A DNA stretch of 64,000 bases, taken from Puia dinghuensis (GTDB lineage Bacteria > Bacteroidota > Bacteroidia > Chitinophagales > Chitinophagaceae). Position numbers and translations under genes: made by a program. Shown here piece after piece: positions 8,482 through 17,911 of the stretch. The number at the start of each line of letters is the position of its first letter. Positions within the stretch are counted from its first letter, which is position 1. The notes under the pieces were generated by a model. The model made no database searches. It saw nothing but the letters and a program-made list of their open reading frames with translations, and was not told the DNA's origin. The stretch lies in the NCBI RefSeq assembly GCF_014642875.1, contig NZ_BMJC01000003.1, positions 744,001-808,000 of the forward strand, read 5' to 3'.

Positions 8482-10626
8482 ATGAAGCAGGTTATCCAGA
8501 ATTTCAAGACAGGAGAGTTGTACGTAGACGAAGTGCCATTGCCGGCCCTCTCGGGGGGTATGGTATTGGTAGAAAATCGATTTTCCCTGATCAGTGCGGG
8601 TACCGAACGCAGTACGGTCAAAACGGCAAAGGCTAACCTGCTGGGTAAGGCCCGGCAGCGTCCCGATCTTGTGGCCCAGGTGCTGCAAAACATCCGGAAA
8701 GAGGGTCTCAAAGCTACGCTGGAAAAAGTACGTACAAAGCTGGATTCGCTCAAAGCGCTGGGTTACAGCACAGCCGGTGTGGTCGTCGGCTCGATGGACA
8801 CGGAAGGCCGCTTCAAACCCGGAGACCGGGTCGCTTGTGCCGGCCAGGATTATGCCTCCCATGCGGAGATGGTCAGCATCCCTCAGAACCTCGTCGCCCG
8901 GATACCCGACAATGTTTCCTTTGAAGAGGCCAGCTTCACGACACTGGGGGCCATCGCCCTGCAGGGTGTTCGACAGGCAGAACCGCAGCTGGGTGAGTCC
9001 GTTTGCGTCATCGGACTTGGGCTGCTGGGACAGATCACCTGCCAGCTGCTGAAAGCAAATGGCTGCCGCGTATTAGGCATCGATATGTCCGCCAGGCTGG
9101 CGGGGCTGGCCCGCCAACTGGGTGCGGATGAGGCCCTGACCCGCGATGATGCCGATCTCAAAAACGTCATCGAGCATTTTACAAACGGCTACGGATTCGA
9201 CAGCATCATTATTACGGCCGCGGCGCCTTCCAACGACCCCATAGAGCTGTCGGCGGAAATCGCCCGGAAGAAGGGAAGGGTGGTCGTAGTAGGCGCCGTT
9301 AAGATGGATATCCCCCGTGATCCACACTTCTACCGAAAGGAGCTGGAGCTCCGCATGTCCTGTTCCTATGGACCAGGCAGGTACGATGTCCACTACGAAG
9401 AGCAGGGCGTGGATTATCCTTACGGCTATGTACGGTGGACGGAACAGCGCAACATGGAAGCTTTCTTACAGCTGCTGTCGCAGAAAAAGCTCGATCTCAA
9501 CGCCCTGATCACCCATCGCTTCGATATAGATGAGGCAGCGACGGCCTATGACATCGTCATGGGCAAGGTGCAGGAGCCGCACATCGGTATTCTCCTGCAC
9601 TATCCCCCAAACGACAGGAAGTTCCACACCTTCACACCGATGAAAAGCCAGGCTGCCGGGGCGGCCCTGCAAGTCGGTTTTATCGGGGCAGGAAGTTTTG
9701 CACAGAACTACCTGATCCCGCCGGCGAAACAAGCAGGCGCAACCTTGCAAACGGTGGTCACTTCCAAAGGGATCACGGCAAAGAACGTAGCCACCAAATT
9801 CGCCTTTGCAAAAGCGTCGACAGACAGCTCGGACATCATCGATGATCCGGGTATCGATACCGTTTTTATTGCCACCCAACACGATACACATGCATCTTAC
9901 GCCCTGGAGTGTCTGAAAGCAGGAAAAAAGGTATTTGTCGAGAAGCCGTTGGCGATGACCGAAGAAGGGCTCGAAGATATCCGCTCGTTCTATGAAGCGC
10001 ACGGTGGTTTTTTGATGGTAGGCTTCAATCGCCGGTTCTCACCGGTGGCGCAGGCCCTGAAAAAGGAATTCGAAGGGGTAGCCGACCCGCTGGTCATCAA
10101 CTACCGGGTGAATGCGGGCTTTATTCCAAAGGAGCACTGGACACAACAGGCAGATACGGGCGGCGGCCGGATCATCGGGGAAGTGTGTCACTTCATCGAT
10201 CTGCTGCAATTCTTTACAGGATCGCTGCCGGTGAGGGTCTTTGCAGAGTGCATCGGCTCGGACAACAGCCGGGTGAAAAATGATGACAATGTTCTCATCA
10301 CCATCCGATTCCAAAACGGGTCCATCGGGACCATCACCTATGCGGCGGAGGGCGATAAAGCGCTGGCAAAAGAACGGGTAGAGCTGTTTGGCGGAGGCAA
10401 GGCAGGTATTATCAATGATTTCAGAAGCGGGGAGATCTTTCACAACAACAAAGCAAAAACGCTAAAGCTCGACGGCAAGGGACACCGGCAGGAAGTGGAA
10501 GCCTTCCTCAACGCCGCGAAGACCGGCGGGAATAGCCCGATACCTTTCGAATCCATCTACTATACTACGCTGACATCCTTTAAAATACTCGATAGTCTTA
10601 GCAGCGGCCTTCCTCAAGCCCTTTAA
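8482..10626 (+). CDS. Bi-domain oxidoreductase (MDR dehydrogenase fused to Gfo/Idh/MocA)
   Basis: The 714-residue protein is a two-enzyme fusion. Residues 1-370 form a medium-chain zinc-type dehydrogenase-like domain with the nucleotide-binding loop GLGLLGQ. Residues 390-714 form a Gfo/Idh/MocA domain beginning VGFIGAGSFAQ and containing the characteristic EKPLAM motif (the catalytic-lysine EKP). Such fusions are common in exopolysaccharide and LPS clusters and are thought to oxidise or reduce nucleotide sugars. The dehydrogenase half lacks the typical structural-zinc cysteine cluster. It ends 3 bases before the methyltransferase gene, so the two are co-transcribed. The exact sugar substrate is unknown. 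A plausible -7 box (TAATTTCG) lies at 8457-8464. Confidence 0.8.
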   Translation: MKQVIQNFKTGELYVDEVPLPALSGGMVLVENRFSLISAGTERSTVKTAKANLLGKARQRPDLVAQVLQNIRKEGLKATLEKVRTKLDSLKALGYSTAGVVVGSMDTEGRFKPGDRVACAGQDYASHAEMVSIPQNLVARIPDNVSFEEASFTTLGAIALQGVRQAEPQLGESVCVIGLGLLGQITCQLLKANGCRVLGIDMSARLAGLARQLGADEALTRDDADLKNVIEHFTNGYGFDSIIITAAAPSNDPIELSAEIARKKGRVVVVGAVKMDIPRDPHFYRKELELRMSCSYGPGRYDVHYEEQGVDYPYGYVRWTEQRNMEAFLQLLSQKKLDLNALITHRFDIDEAATAYDIVMGKVQEPHIGILLHYPPNDRKFHTFTPMKSQAAGAALQVGFIGAGSFAQNYLIPPAKQAGATLQTVVTSKGITAKNVATKFAFAKASTDSSDIIDDPGIDTVFIATQHDTHASYALECLKAGKKVFVEKPLAMTEEGLEDIRSFYEAHGGFLMVGFNRRFSPVAQALKKEFEGVADPLVINYRVNAGFIPKEHWTQQADTGGGRIIGEVCHFIDLLQFFTGSLPVRVFAECIGSDNSRVKNDDNVLITIRFQNGSIGTITYAAEGDKALAKERVELFGGGKAGIINDFRSGEIFHNNKAKTLKLDGKGHRQEVEAFLNAAKTGGNSPIPFESIYYTTLTSFKILDSLSSGLPQAL

Positions 10627-10629
10627 ACA

Positions 10630-11526
10630 ATGCCAATGACAGATCAACAACATACCAGCGACATCCGGCAGTTTTGGAACGAAAATCCCGTTGGAAGCAA
10701 TTTTGTAGCCTACGAGGCCGACAAATCCTTCTATACCAAATATGACGAATTCCGGTATAGGACCGAAGGACATATCCTGGGTGAATTGGATGCCATCGAC
10801 CTGGCAGGGAAAAAAACGCTGGAGATCGGGCTGGGGCAGGGGGCCGATTCCATGCAGCTGATCGACCGGGGCGCGATCTATTATGGAATTGACCTCACCG
10901 ACGAATCAGTGCGCAGGGTAAAAGAGCGATTCAGGCTGTTCGACAAAAAATACGCTGAGGTAAGAGTGGCTAACGCGACCCAGATCCCCTATGCCGATGA
11001 GACCTTCGATATCATTTACTCTCATGGGGTGATCCATCACTCTCCCGAGATAGAGAAGATCGTAAGCGAGATACACCGCGTGCTGAAGCCGGGTGGACAG
11101 GCGGTGATCATGCTATACCACAAGAACTCCTTCAACTATTACGTCAGCATCGGCTTTTTAAGAAGGACAGGACTCATGCTTATGCAAGTACTTCCCTTCC
11201 TGGCCAAACCCGTTTCCAAGCTCACCGGTGAAAGCGTCGACCGGATCAACCGCCACAAATACCATCTTAAACAGGAGGGGTGGAAATATTTTCGGATGAA
11301 GAATTTCCTGCATCGGTCGACCGACGGACCTGACAACGTCTATTCATCAGTGTGGACCGATAAGACCTCCAGGAAGCTCTTCGGCGCTTTCTCCACGGTA
11401 ACCACCTATGTTCATTTTCTGAACGAACGGCATTTGCTGGGCATTCAACACCTTTTGCCCCAGTCGGCAAAGAAAGCCATGGCCAGGCGGTATGGGTGGC
11501 ATTTATGGATAAAAGCGGTCAAATGA
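10630..11526 (+). CDS. Class I SAM-dependent methyltransferase
   Basis: The protein has 298 residues. The central Rossmann domain has motif I LEIGLGQGADS at about residues 59-69, then the acidic YGIDLTDES strand, and IYSHGVIHHSPE, which matches the Methyltransf_11/25 post-motif region. The C-terminal 110 residues are basic and aromatic-rich and could contact a membrane or the acceptor. It immediately follows the bi-domain oxidoreductase gene, so methylation of a sugar or of the lipid-linked glycan is likely. ATG at 10636 (third codon) is an equally good start. Confidence 0.8.
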   Translation: MPMTDQQHTSDIRQFWNENPVGSNFVAYEADKSFYTKYDEFRYRTEGHILGELDAIDLAGKKTLEIGLGQGADSMQLIDRGAIYYGIDLTDESVRRVKERFRLFDKKYAEVRVANATQIPYADETFDIIYSHGVIHHSPEIEKIVSEIHRVLKPGGQAVIMLYHKNSFNYYVSIGFLRRTGLMLMQVLPFLAKPVSKLTGESVDRINRHKYHLKQEGWKYFRMKNFLHRSTDGPDNVYSSVWTDKTSRKLFGAFSTVTTYVHFLNERHLLGIQHLLPQSAKKAMARRYGWHLWIKAVK

Positions 11527-11565
11527 CAAAACACTCCCCAAACCATCTAACTGTATTTACTCCGA

Positions 11566-13071
11566 ATGAAACCGACCTCCCTTCTGCTGCGACGTGCCCT
11601 TGTCTGGACGACGATGGCAGTAATCATCCTGTTGCTTGTCTTTCAATATCTCCGCAACAGAAGCCTGTGGCTCGACGAAGCCATGCTTGCATGGAGTGTC
11701 ATCAGTAAAAATCCCTTGCAACTCTTTAAGCCGCTCGACTATAGCCAGGTGGCTCCTATCCTTTTCCTGCTCATCGAAAAATTGTTTACCTCGATCTTTG
11801 GGAACAACGACATGGCCCTGCGAATTTTTCCGCTGTTATGTGCCATACTAACGCTTCCCTTGTTCTACGATTTCGGCTCTGCCCTCACCAGGAACCGGAC
11901 CATCGGCTTCCTCGCCTTGTGCCTGCTCGGCTGTACGCCAAAATTCATTTATTACTCTTCCGAGATGAAGCAGTATGCGTGCGACATGTTCGTCCTGTGT
12001 GCCATTTATTTTGCGGCCTTTAGCGAGTCTTCTTTTGCAGTCCGCAACCGGAAAGTATTACTCGCGGTCACCGGGGCCATAGCGGTTTTCCTGTCCAATG
12101 TTTCGGTTATTCCCCTGGCGATCGTAGGCGGTTTGCTGTTCTATCAGTGTGTCAGGAATAAAAACGATCGGGAAATTTATACCCTACCGCTGGTTGTCTG
12201 GGTGGCCTGCATCGGCGTCAATTTCTTTGCGTTTGTCAACAATAATCCTACGGCACAGGTGATGCGGGCGTATTGGCAGGATTACTTTATGCCCTACCCC
12301 TGGCATGCGGGATTTAAAGATTGGTTGGTCACAAGGGGCACCGATGTATTTTCCGGTCTGCTGCCAACGAGCGGTCCGTCGCTCTTCTGGCCACATATTC
12401 CCATCCCCTACCTGTTGGGGATGATCCTTTACGGCGGCAGCATCGTGTATCTATTGTTATCCAGGAGGTTTCGGCTATTGTATTTGTGCGTGGGGCCCGT
12501 TGTGCTGCATTTATTGCTAAGCGCACTAAAGCTTTATCCTTTCGACCTGCGGCTGATCCTGTATATGTTGCCGTTGTTCCTGCTGGTCATGGCCACCGGC
12601 CTGTTTGCGCTTTGCAATTTCCTTTTCCAATGGGCGCCCGCTGTCCTGCGGTATGCGGTTGCCGTGCTTTGCGTGGTGGTGTTTTTTGCCTGGAACGCCT
12701 ATTACAATTATCCTTTCCTCTCCAGCGGTGAAGATATCAAGCCGGTGCTTACCGTCATGAATCAAAATATGCAGGACGGGTACAATGTCTACGTATATTT
12801 TGGCGCCAGGCCTGCCTATCGTTATTACCGGGAGATCGGCTATGCGCGTTTCGGGGGCGCGAAGATCGTCATGGGCGAAAATCATACCGGTGACCCGGAG
12901 GGTTATCTCACTGAAATGAGATCGCTGAAAGGACCAACCTGGTTCTTAATCTCCCATGGGAGCACTCAGGAGGAAGAGCAATATATCCTGAAAGGCCTGG
13001 CCATCAGGGGGCCCAAGCTCAAGGAATTCATTGGCTATGGAAGCAGAGCCTATTTATTTGACCTTAAGTAA
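11566..13071 (+). CDS. Polytopic membrane glycosyltransferase (GT39/ArnT/PMT-like)
   Basis: The 501-residue membrane protein has about 10-12 hydrophobic segments. After the first helix comes RSLWLDEAMLAW, whose Asp-Glu pair matches the catalytic acidic motif in the first periplasmic loop of GT-C enzymes such as ArnT and PMT. Further on, LDYSQVAPILFLLIEKL fits the same fold. These enzymes use polyprenyl-phosphate sugars on the outer face of the inner membrane. It ends the plus-strand glycan run and overlaps the 3' end of the minus-strand WecG/TagA gene by 18 bases. Confidence 0.72.
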   Translation: MKPTSLLLRRALVWTTMAVIILLLVFQYLRNRSLWLDEAMLAWSVISKNPLQLFKPLDYSQVAPILFLLIEKLFTSIFGNNDMALRIFPLLCAILTLPLFYDFGSALTRNRTIGFLALCLLGCTPKFIYYSSEMKQYACDMFVLCAIYFAAFSESSFAVRNRKVLLAVTGAIAVFLSNVSVIPLAIVGGLLFYQCVRNKNDREIYTLPLVVWVACIGVNFFAFVNNNPTAQVMRAYWQDYFMPYPWHAGFKDWLVTRGTDVFSGLLPTSGPSLFWPHIPIPYLLGMILYGGSIVYLLLSRRFRLLYLCVGPVVLHLLLSALKLYPFDLRLILYMLPLFLLVMATGLFALCNFLFQWAPAVLRYAVAVLCVVVFFAWNAYYNYPFLSSGEDIKPVLTVMNQNMQDGYNVYVYFGARPAYRYYREIGYARFGGAKIVMGENHTGDPEGYLTEMRSLKGPTWFLISHGSTQEEEQYILKGLAIRGPKLKEFIGYGSRAYLFDLK

Positions 13072-13800
13072 TTTGTATTTTAATACCAGGGCAAGAAACC
13101 GGGCATTACCCACCAGGTAGCGCTTGAACATGCGCCGCGGCTCCTGGTACACGCGGAAAAGCCATTCCAATCCAACCTTTTGCATCCACATCGGGGCGCG
13201 TTTCACCAGGCCGCTGACGACGTCGAAGCTTCCGCCTACCCCCATGATGAAATTAACCCTCCGCAGGACTTCCCGGTTCTGGTAAAGGAAATTCTCCTTG
13301 GTAGGTGAAGATATGGCCACGAAAAGGATGTTGGCGCCCGAATCGGCGATCTGTCGGGCGATGGTCGATTCCTCTTCTTTTTTGAAATAGCCGTTGCGAC
13401 AGCCGGCGATGATATCGGGGGAATAAAGTTCAGAATAATGCTGGACGACCGACCGGACGATTTCCTCTTTGGCGCCGAAGAAGAATACCTTATAATGATT
13501 GCGGCTGGCAAGGCCGACCAGCTCTTCCATCAGATCGATACCGGCTACCCTTTCCTTCAGCGGCTTGCCCAGCAGTTTGGAGGCCCACACCACACCCTGG
13601 CCGTCCGCGTTGATGATATCGGCGTTGACTACGCTTTCCCGCAGCTGGGGATCCTTTTGCATGGAAACGATCTTTCCGGCGTTGACAACGGTATGGTGCA
13701 GGTGATCGCTGTTCTCGATGGCCGTAGCGATACTTTTCAGCGTCTCGCTCATGCTCAGATTGTCGATCGGTGTACCCAGTACTACAACTCGTTGATCCAT
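13054..13800 (-). CDS. WecG/TagA/CpsF-family glycosyltransferase
   Basis: The 248-residue protein shows family signatures along its whole length. It has VVNAGKIVSMQKDP near residue 40, NADGQGVVWASKLLGKP around 65-82, GIDLMEEL, FFGAKEEI, and near the C-terminus PMWMQKVGLEWLFRVYQEP. These define the GT26 family, which transfers N-acetylmannosaminuronate, ManNAc or related sugars to lipid-linked intermediates at the inner membrane. It lies downstream of the toroid gene on the minus strand and overlaps it by 19 bases, so translation is probably coupled. It converges with the GT39-like gene. Confidence 0.88.
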   Translation of the reverse strand: MDQRVVVLGTPIDNLSMSETLKSIATAIENSDHLHHTVVNAGKIVSMQKDPQLRESVVNADIINADGQGVVWASKLLGKPLKERVAGIDLMEELVGLASRNHYKVFFFGAKEEIVRSVVQHYSELYSPDIIAGCRNGYFKKEEESTIARQIADSGANILFVAISSPTKENFLYQNREVLRRVNFIMGVGGSFDVVSGLVKRAPMWMQKVGLEWLFRVYQEPRRMFKRYLVGNARFLALVLKYKLLKVK

Positions 13801-14969
13801 TTCTTAGAATTTGAAGATGCAAAATAACAACAGAAGGCGTAAAACATCCAGGCTTGCGCCCACCGCATATAGTTGATACGAGAGCTCATTAAACGCCGCT
13901 TCTGATAAAAAAAGTATCCCTGGGGCGCCTGCATTTTTCGGATGGTCCAATCCAACACCTTGTCGGCCAGCTCCTGGTGCTCTGCCATCCGGTTCATTTT
14001 ATATAAGGTGGCCATGAGCTGGGCCGGGGAATGAATATCTACCGGAAAGGTCTTATTATTGTAATACTTGGGGATACCGCCGTCGGTAAAGAAATGCTGC
14101 AGGTAATAGGAAAAGCCTTTTTCCAAAAAGGGCTGGAACGAAGCGTCCCCCGTGAACTGCTGGTACTGGTAGATGCATTCCAGGTTGAACCCGGTATGAA
14201 AATTATCCACCCACGCGTGATAGGGAAGCGTCCCATATGCCCAGGCGCCGTCGGGTTGCTGCCGGTCGGAGGCATACTGCACTGCTTTCCGGGCTTCATC
14301 ACGGAGAAGCGTCTCTCCTGTATAGGAATATACTCTTGCCAGCAGCCGGGCGCCCAACAGGGAGGCGTTGAAAACCTGTGTTTTATCAAGGGGGGAATAG
14401 GAAAAAGAGAAATTCCCTTTCTCATCGTAGGTCCTGTTCAGGTCGTTGAGGACGAACCGGGCGCTGGAGAGCGCGGTATCCTGCCAGCGGGATTCCTTCA
14501 GGGTGTCGCCGGCGGTAAGCAAAGCATCTGCTACGAAGGAGGTAGCCACTACGGTAGGAGTATGCCTGGGTTGGAAGAAGGCCCGTGCCTGCCAGTCAAA
14601 ATTGTAACCCCAGCAAGCCCCCGCATAGCCCCCGGAGGCGAGACCGATGATCTTATCCGCCAGAAAAACGATCTTTTCCCGGTATTCATCCTTGGGCTCT
14701 GTCTTATACAGGTAGCAATAGCCGGTTAAGAAGAGCGCAAGTCCCTTGGCGTTGTGTTCTTCCGGTACGAAGGCGATTCGCCGGAGATTTACCGGGCTGA
14801 GTTTGAAGAACTGGATCCAGGCCAGACGGGCCCATCGCGATTGCCGGAGACCGGGCAGGGATTGAAACAGGCGGCTGTTTAAACCATCATAGGGATCCCA
14901 TCCCGCGAATTCTTTGTTCTCGCAAAAGACTTTAAGGGACGAAAAACTTCTAACCGAGGATAACGGCAT
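13782..14969 (-). CDS. Six-hairpin (alpha/alpha-toroid) glycan-cluster protein
   Basis: Starting at the ATG at 14969 the product has 395 residues; a TTG five codons upstream is less likely. It has no signal peptide. Repeated helical hairpins include WGYNFDWQARAFF, YASDRQQPDGAWAYG and HAWVDNFHTGFNLECIYQY, the style of AGE/VpsJ-like six-hairpin glycosidase-fold proteins found in exopolysaccharide clusters. Homologues are sometimes misnamed delta-aminolevulinic acid dehydratase. Function could be glycan epimerisation, hydrolysis or assembly. It overlaps the WecG/TagA gene by 19 bases and is divergent from the ABC exporter. Confidence 0.65.
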   Translation of the reverse strand: MPLSSVRSFSSLKVFCENKEFAGWDPYDGLNSRLFQSLPGLRQSRWARLAWIQFFKLSPVNLRRIAFVPEEHNAKGLALFLTGYCYLYKTEPKDEYREKIVFLADKIIGLASGGYAGACWGYNFDWQARAFFQPRHTPTVVATSFVADALLTAGDTLKESRWQDTALSSARFVLNDLNRTYDEKGNFSFSYSPLDKTQVFNASLLGARLLARVYSYTGETLLRDEARKAVQYASDRQQPDGAWAYGTLPYHAWVDNFHTGFNLECIYQYQQFTGDASFQPFLEKGFSYYLQHFFTDGGIPKYYNNKTFPVDIHSPAQLMATLYKMNRMAEHQELADKVLDWTIRKMQAPQGYFFYQKRRLMSSRINYMRWAQAWMFYAFCCYFASSNSKKWINEL

Positions 14970-15071
14970 AATATTCCACTGCAATCGGCAGTTTTGGCAA
15001 CAAAATTAGTAAATATTTGTCATGGTAATTTTCCCGATATTGTAAACCGAAAATACGAAGACAAGAGACTC

Positions 15072-16880
15072 ATGAGAACGTTGCTAAAATACCTTGCTCC
15101 TTATAAATGGCTGGTAGTGCTGGCGCTGGCGCTGGCGGCGATAAACCAGGTGTTTTCCATGCTCGACCCCTATTTCATGGGAAAACTGGGGCTCGATAAA
15201 TTGGCCGGCCACCCCTGGGAAACCGGTTATTTCGACCATAATAAGGTTTTTCATAAGACCGGCGACCGCACCCAATCCCAATTTATTTGGGCCGCCATCG
15301 CCTTCCTGAGCATCCAGGTGAGCGTGGCCATGGTCTCCCGGATTGCAAAAGCCTTCCAGGATTATTTTAGCAATGTCATTGTACAGCGATTTGGGGCGAC
15401 GATCTTTACCGATGGCCTCCGTCATTCCATGGCCTTGCCTTTCAGTGAATTCGAAGACCAGCGCAGCGGCGAGACCCTTTCCATCCTGACGAAGGTGCGC
15501 GCAGACACCGAAAAGTTCATCATCGCCTTTGTCAATGTCCTGTTCACTATCTTCATCGGTGTCATCTTCGTTTCCATTTATTCCTTTACGCTGCACTGGT
15601 CGATCATGCCGATCTATGTGACGGGCATGATCCTGCTATCCCTGCTGACCAGCCTCCTAAGCAAAAAGATCAAGCGTATCCAGAAGACCATTACGACGGA
15701 GACCAATGCCCTGGCGGGCAGCACCACGGAATCCCTCCGGAATATCGAACTGGTGAAAAGCCTCGGCCTCACCGAACAGGAGGTTAAGCGGCTTAATCAA
15801 AACACCTTCAAGATACTGGGCCTCGAGCTGAGGAAGGTAAAAAGCATCCGCGCGCTCAGCTTCGTGCAGGGCACGTTCGTCAACTTCCTTCGCCAGTGTA
15901 TCATGTTTCTCCTTCTCTGGCTGGTATTCGGACACCGGCTTACGCTCGGTGAAGTGATGACCATGGTGTTCTATTCTTTCTTCATCTTCGGCCCCTTACA
16001 GGAGCTGGGCAATATCATCCTCACCTATCGCGAGGCAGAGGCTTCCCTCAACAATTTCGCCGTATTGATGAAAAAGGCGCCGGAGATGCCGCCAGTTCAT
16101 CCAAAGCCACTCGGCCCCGTCCAGAGCCTGGCTTTCGAGGATGTCATCTTCCGGCATCAGACGGCGCACCACAATGCCATCGACAATATAAGCTTCGAGG
16201 TGGAGAGGGGAGAGACCATCGCCTTCGTGGGTCCGTCCGGTAGCGGAAAGACCACCCTTATGAAGCTGCTGGTGGGGTTATACCGGCCGAAAGAAGGGAA
16301 TATCCTGTACAATGGGCTGGACGAGTCGGCCATCAATTTCGAGGACCTGCGGCGGCAGATCGGTTTCGTCACCCAGGATACGCAATTGTTTGCCGGCACC
16401 ATCAAGGAAAACCTGTTATTCGTCAATCCGGAGGCATCGGAGAAAGACCTGCAGGAAGCCCTGCGCAAAGCTTCCTGTACCAGCCTGCTGGCGCGTGCGG
16501 AAAAAGGCATCGATACCATGATCGGGGAAGGGGGACTGAAACTTTCCGGTGGAGAAAAGCAGCGGTTGTCCATTGCCCGGGCGTTGTTGCGCAACCCTAC
16601 CCTGTTGATCTTTGACGAAGCCACTTCGGCGCTGGATTCATTGACGGAAGAAGATATTACGCGAACCATCCGGGAAATTTCTGCGGATGGAGATCAGATT
16701 ACGATCCTCATCGCACACCGGCTGTCCACTATCATGCATGCCGACCGCATCTATGTGCTGGAAAAAGGTGTGATGGCGGAGATGGGAACCCATGCGGAGC
16801 TGGTTGCCGAGAAAGGCCTGTATTATGCAATGTGGCGGCAGCAGATAGGCGAGCGGAAATATGCAGCAATCAACCCTTAA
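15072..16880 (+). CDS. ABC exporter, fused permease and ATPase (MsbA/lipid-type)
   Basis: I place the start at the ATG at 15072 (602 residues), where the typical exporter beginning MRTLLKYLAPYKW appears; an upstream TTG frame adds 26 unlikely residues. Residues 1-330 hold six membrane segments. The ATPase domain follows, with Walker A VGPSGSGKTTL, signature LSGGEKQRLS, Walker B LLIFDEATSAL and a switch His in IAHRLST. Type IV half-size exporters of this form move lipids, glycolipids, peptides or drugs. Proximity to the glycan genes suggests a lipid-linked cargo. It is followed 17 bases later by a rhodanese gene. Confidence 0.88.
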   Translation: MRTLLKYLAPYKWLVVLALALAAINQVFSMLDPYFMGKLGLDKLAGHPWETGYFDHNKVFHKTGDRTQSQFIWAAIAFLSIQVSVAMVSRIAKAFQDYFSNVIVQRFGATIFTDGLRHSMALPFSEFEDQRSGETLSILTKVRADTEKFIIAFVNVLFTIFIGVIFVSIYSFTLHWSIMPIYVTGMILLSLLTSLLSKKIKRIQKTITTETNALAGSTTESLRNIELVKSLGLTEQEVKRLNQNTFKILGLELRKVKSIRALSFVQGTFVNFLRQCIMFLLLWLVFGHRLTLGEVMTMVFYSFFIFGPLQELGNIILTYREAEASLNNFAVLMKKAPEMPPVHPKPLGPVQSLAFEDVIFRHQTAHHNAIDNISFEVERGETIAFVGPSGSGKTTLMKLLVGLYRPKEGNILYNGLDESAINFEDLRRQIGFVTQDTQLFAGTIKENLLFVNPEASEKDLQEALRKASCTSLLARAEKGIDTMIGEGGLKLSGGEKQRLSIARALLRNPTLLIFDEATSALDSLTEEDITRTIREISADGDQITILIAHRLSTIMHADRIYVLEKGVMAEMGTHAELVAEKGLYYAMWRQQIGERKYAAINP

Positions 16881-16897
16881 ACTCAACATAACAACCT

Positions 16898-17209
16898 ATG
16901 GGCTGGCTATCTGACATTTTTGGTGGCGGAAGCGGGATCAAACAGGCAATGCAGGAAGGAGCAGTAATCATCGATCTGCGTACTGCCTATGAATTCGACC
17001 AGGGGCATATTCCCCGGAGCCTGAATATCCCGGTCGACCGCATAAAGGCCAATCTCGACCGTATCCGGGGCTTCAACAAGCCGGTGATCCTGTGCTGCGC
17101 CACGGGTAGCCATTGCTGGGAGGCGGCCGACATCCTGCGAGATGCGGGTATTTCGCGGGTGATCAACGGCGGGGCCTGGCAATCCGTGTTGCAAAAGGCG
17201 CGGAGATAA
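16898..17209 (+). CDS. Single-domain rhodanese-like protein
   Basis: This 103-residue protein has the rhodanese fold markers VIIDLRTAYEFDQGHIP near residues 23-39 and the active loop VILCCATGSHCW at 63-74. Cys67 aligns with the catalytic cysteine. The residue after it is Ala instead of the common Arg, and two more cysteines (66, 73) flank the loop. The protein may carry a persulfide or act as a thiol/redox relay. It has no signal peptide and follows the ABC exporter closely, probably on the same transcript. Confidence 0.8.
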   Translation: MGWLSDIFGGGSGIKQAMQEGAVIIDLRTAYEFDQGHIPRSLNIPVDRIKANLDRIRGFNKPVILCCATGSHCWEAADILRDAGISRVINGGAWQSVLQKARR

Positions 17210-17238
17210 AAAAGAAGCGCCCCTCTGTGAAGGGGCGC
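17208..17238 (-). terminator. Rho-independent terminator for the secreted-protein pair
   Basis: A perfect 8-bp stem (GCGCCCCT / AGGGGCGC) at 17217-17238 with a 6-base loop is followed, on the minus strand, by a T-rich run (17208-17216). It fits the end of the minus-strand gene that stops at 17257, and may also block convergent plus-strand transcription. Confidence 0.8.
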
Positions 17239-17256
17239 GGGATGGCCGGTTGTATC

Positions 17257-17895
17257 CTATTTTCGAGTGCAGTTAAGTCTTTGTACCTCCGTTTTCAGCG
17301 AATCCACCTGTTTCTGCAATTCAATAGTATATAGCGTCAGCTGCTCGACTTTTTCGAGCAGTTTGGCCTCGGTGGCGCCGAGGTCGATGCCATTTTTTTC
17401 AACTTGGGCGGAGGTGGGCATGCCGGGTAGATGGCTGTTCAGCCTAATATAGGCAGCGACACTATCGAGTGAAGGAAGTTGATAGTTTTTCCGAAACACA
17501 TAATCGGGCCAATTAGCCTGTAGCTTGACAACGGCCTCGGTAAAAATGGCAGCCCCGGCCACTGCAAACGCGTATCCTTTGGTATCCATAGTATTGATGC
17601 CAACATGATTCTGCCAGTCGATGTTGAGGGCAGACGGTCCTGTTCCGTTGGAGTTCATAACCCCCATGATCATGTTGTTATCGACTGTTGCGGCAAGCGT
17701 ATAAACCGTGCCGGTGGCATTGCCTTCCACTCCCAACCCGCCGATGGCGCCGGTATTCCCCTGGATAAGCAGGCCCAAATATGCCGGAGTGTTGGCGTTG
17801 ACATGAATATCGAGAGGTTGAGAGCCCGTCCATGGCTGAGCAAAAAGCGGTGCAAAGACCAGCATAAAGCCGGAGATGAGGATGAGTTGGCGCAT
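17257..17895 (-). CDS. Secreted protein with tail-fibre-like C-terminal domain
   Basis: This 212-residue protein has a signal peptide ending PLFAQ at about residue 20. The middle is Gly/Asn-rich and contains HVGINTMDTKGYAFAVAG, a motif typical of beta-structured fibre proteins. From about residue 130 it carries the conserved Bacteroidota C-terminal block YVFRKNYQLPSL, HLPGMP, NGIDLG, then LLEKVEQLTLYTIELQKQ, which ends in a coiled coil. The same block is found in the neighbour gene and in the three large genes at 42-47 kb. I infer an exported structural or adhesive protein that oligomerises through the coiled coil. It lies 16 bases after the neighbour gene. Confidence 0.65.
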   Translation of the reverse strand: MRQLILISGFMLVFAPLFAQPWTGSQPLDIHVNANTPAYLGLLIQGNTGAIGGLGVEGNATGTVYTLAATVDNNMIMGVMNSNGTGPSALNIDWQNHVGINTMDTKGYAFAVAGAAIFTEAVVKLQANWPDYVFRKNYQLPSLDSVAAYIRLNSHLPGMPTSAQVEKNGIDLGATEAKLLEKVEQLTLYTIELQKQVDSLKTEVQRLNCTRK

Positions 17896-17911
17896 AAATT
17901 ATAGGTTATGG

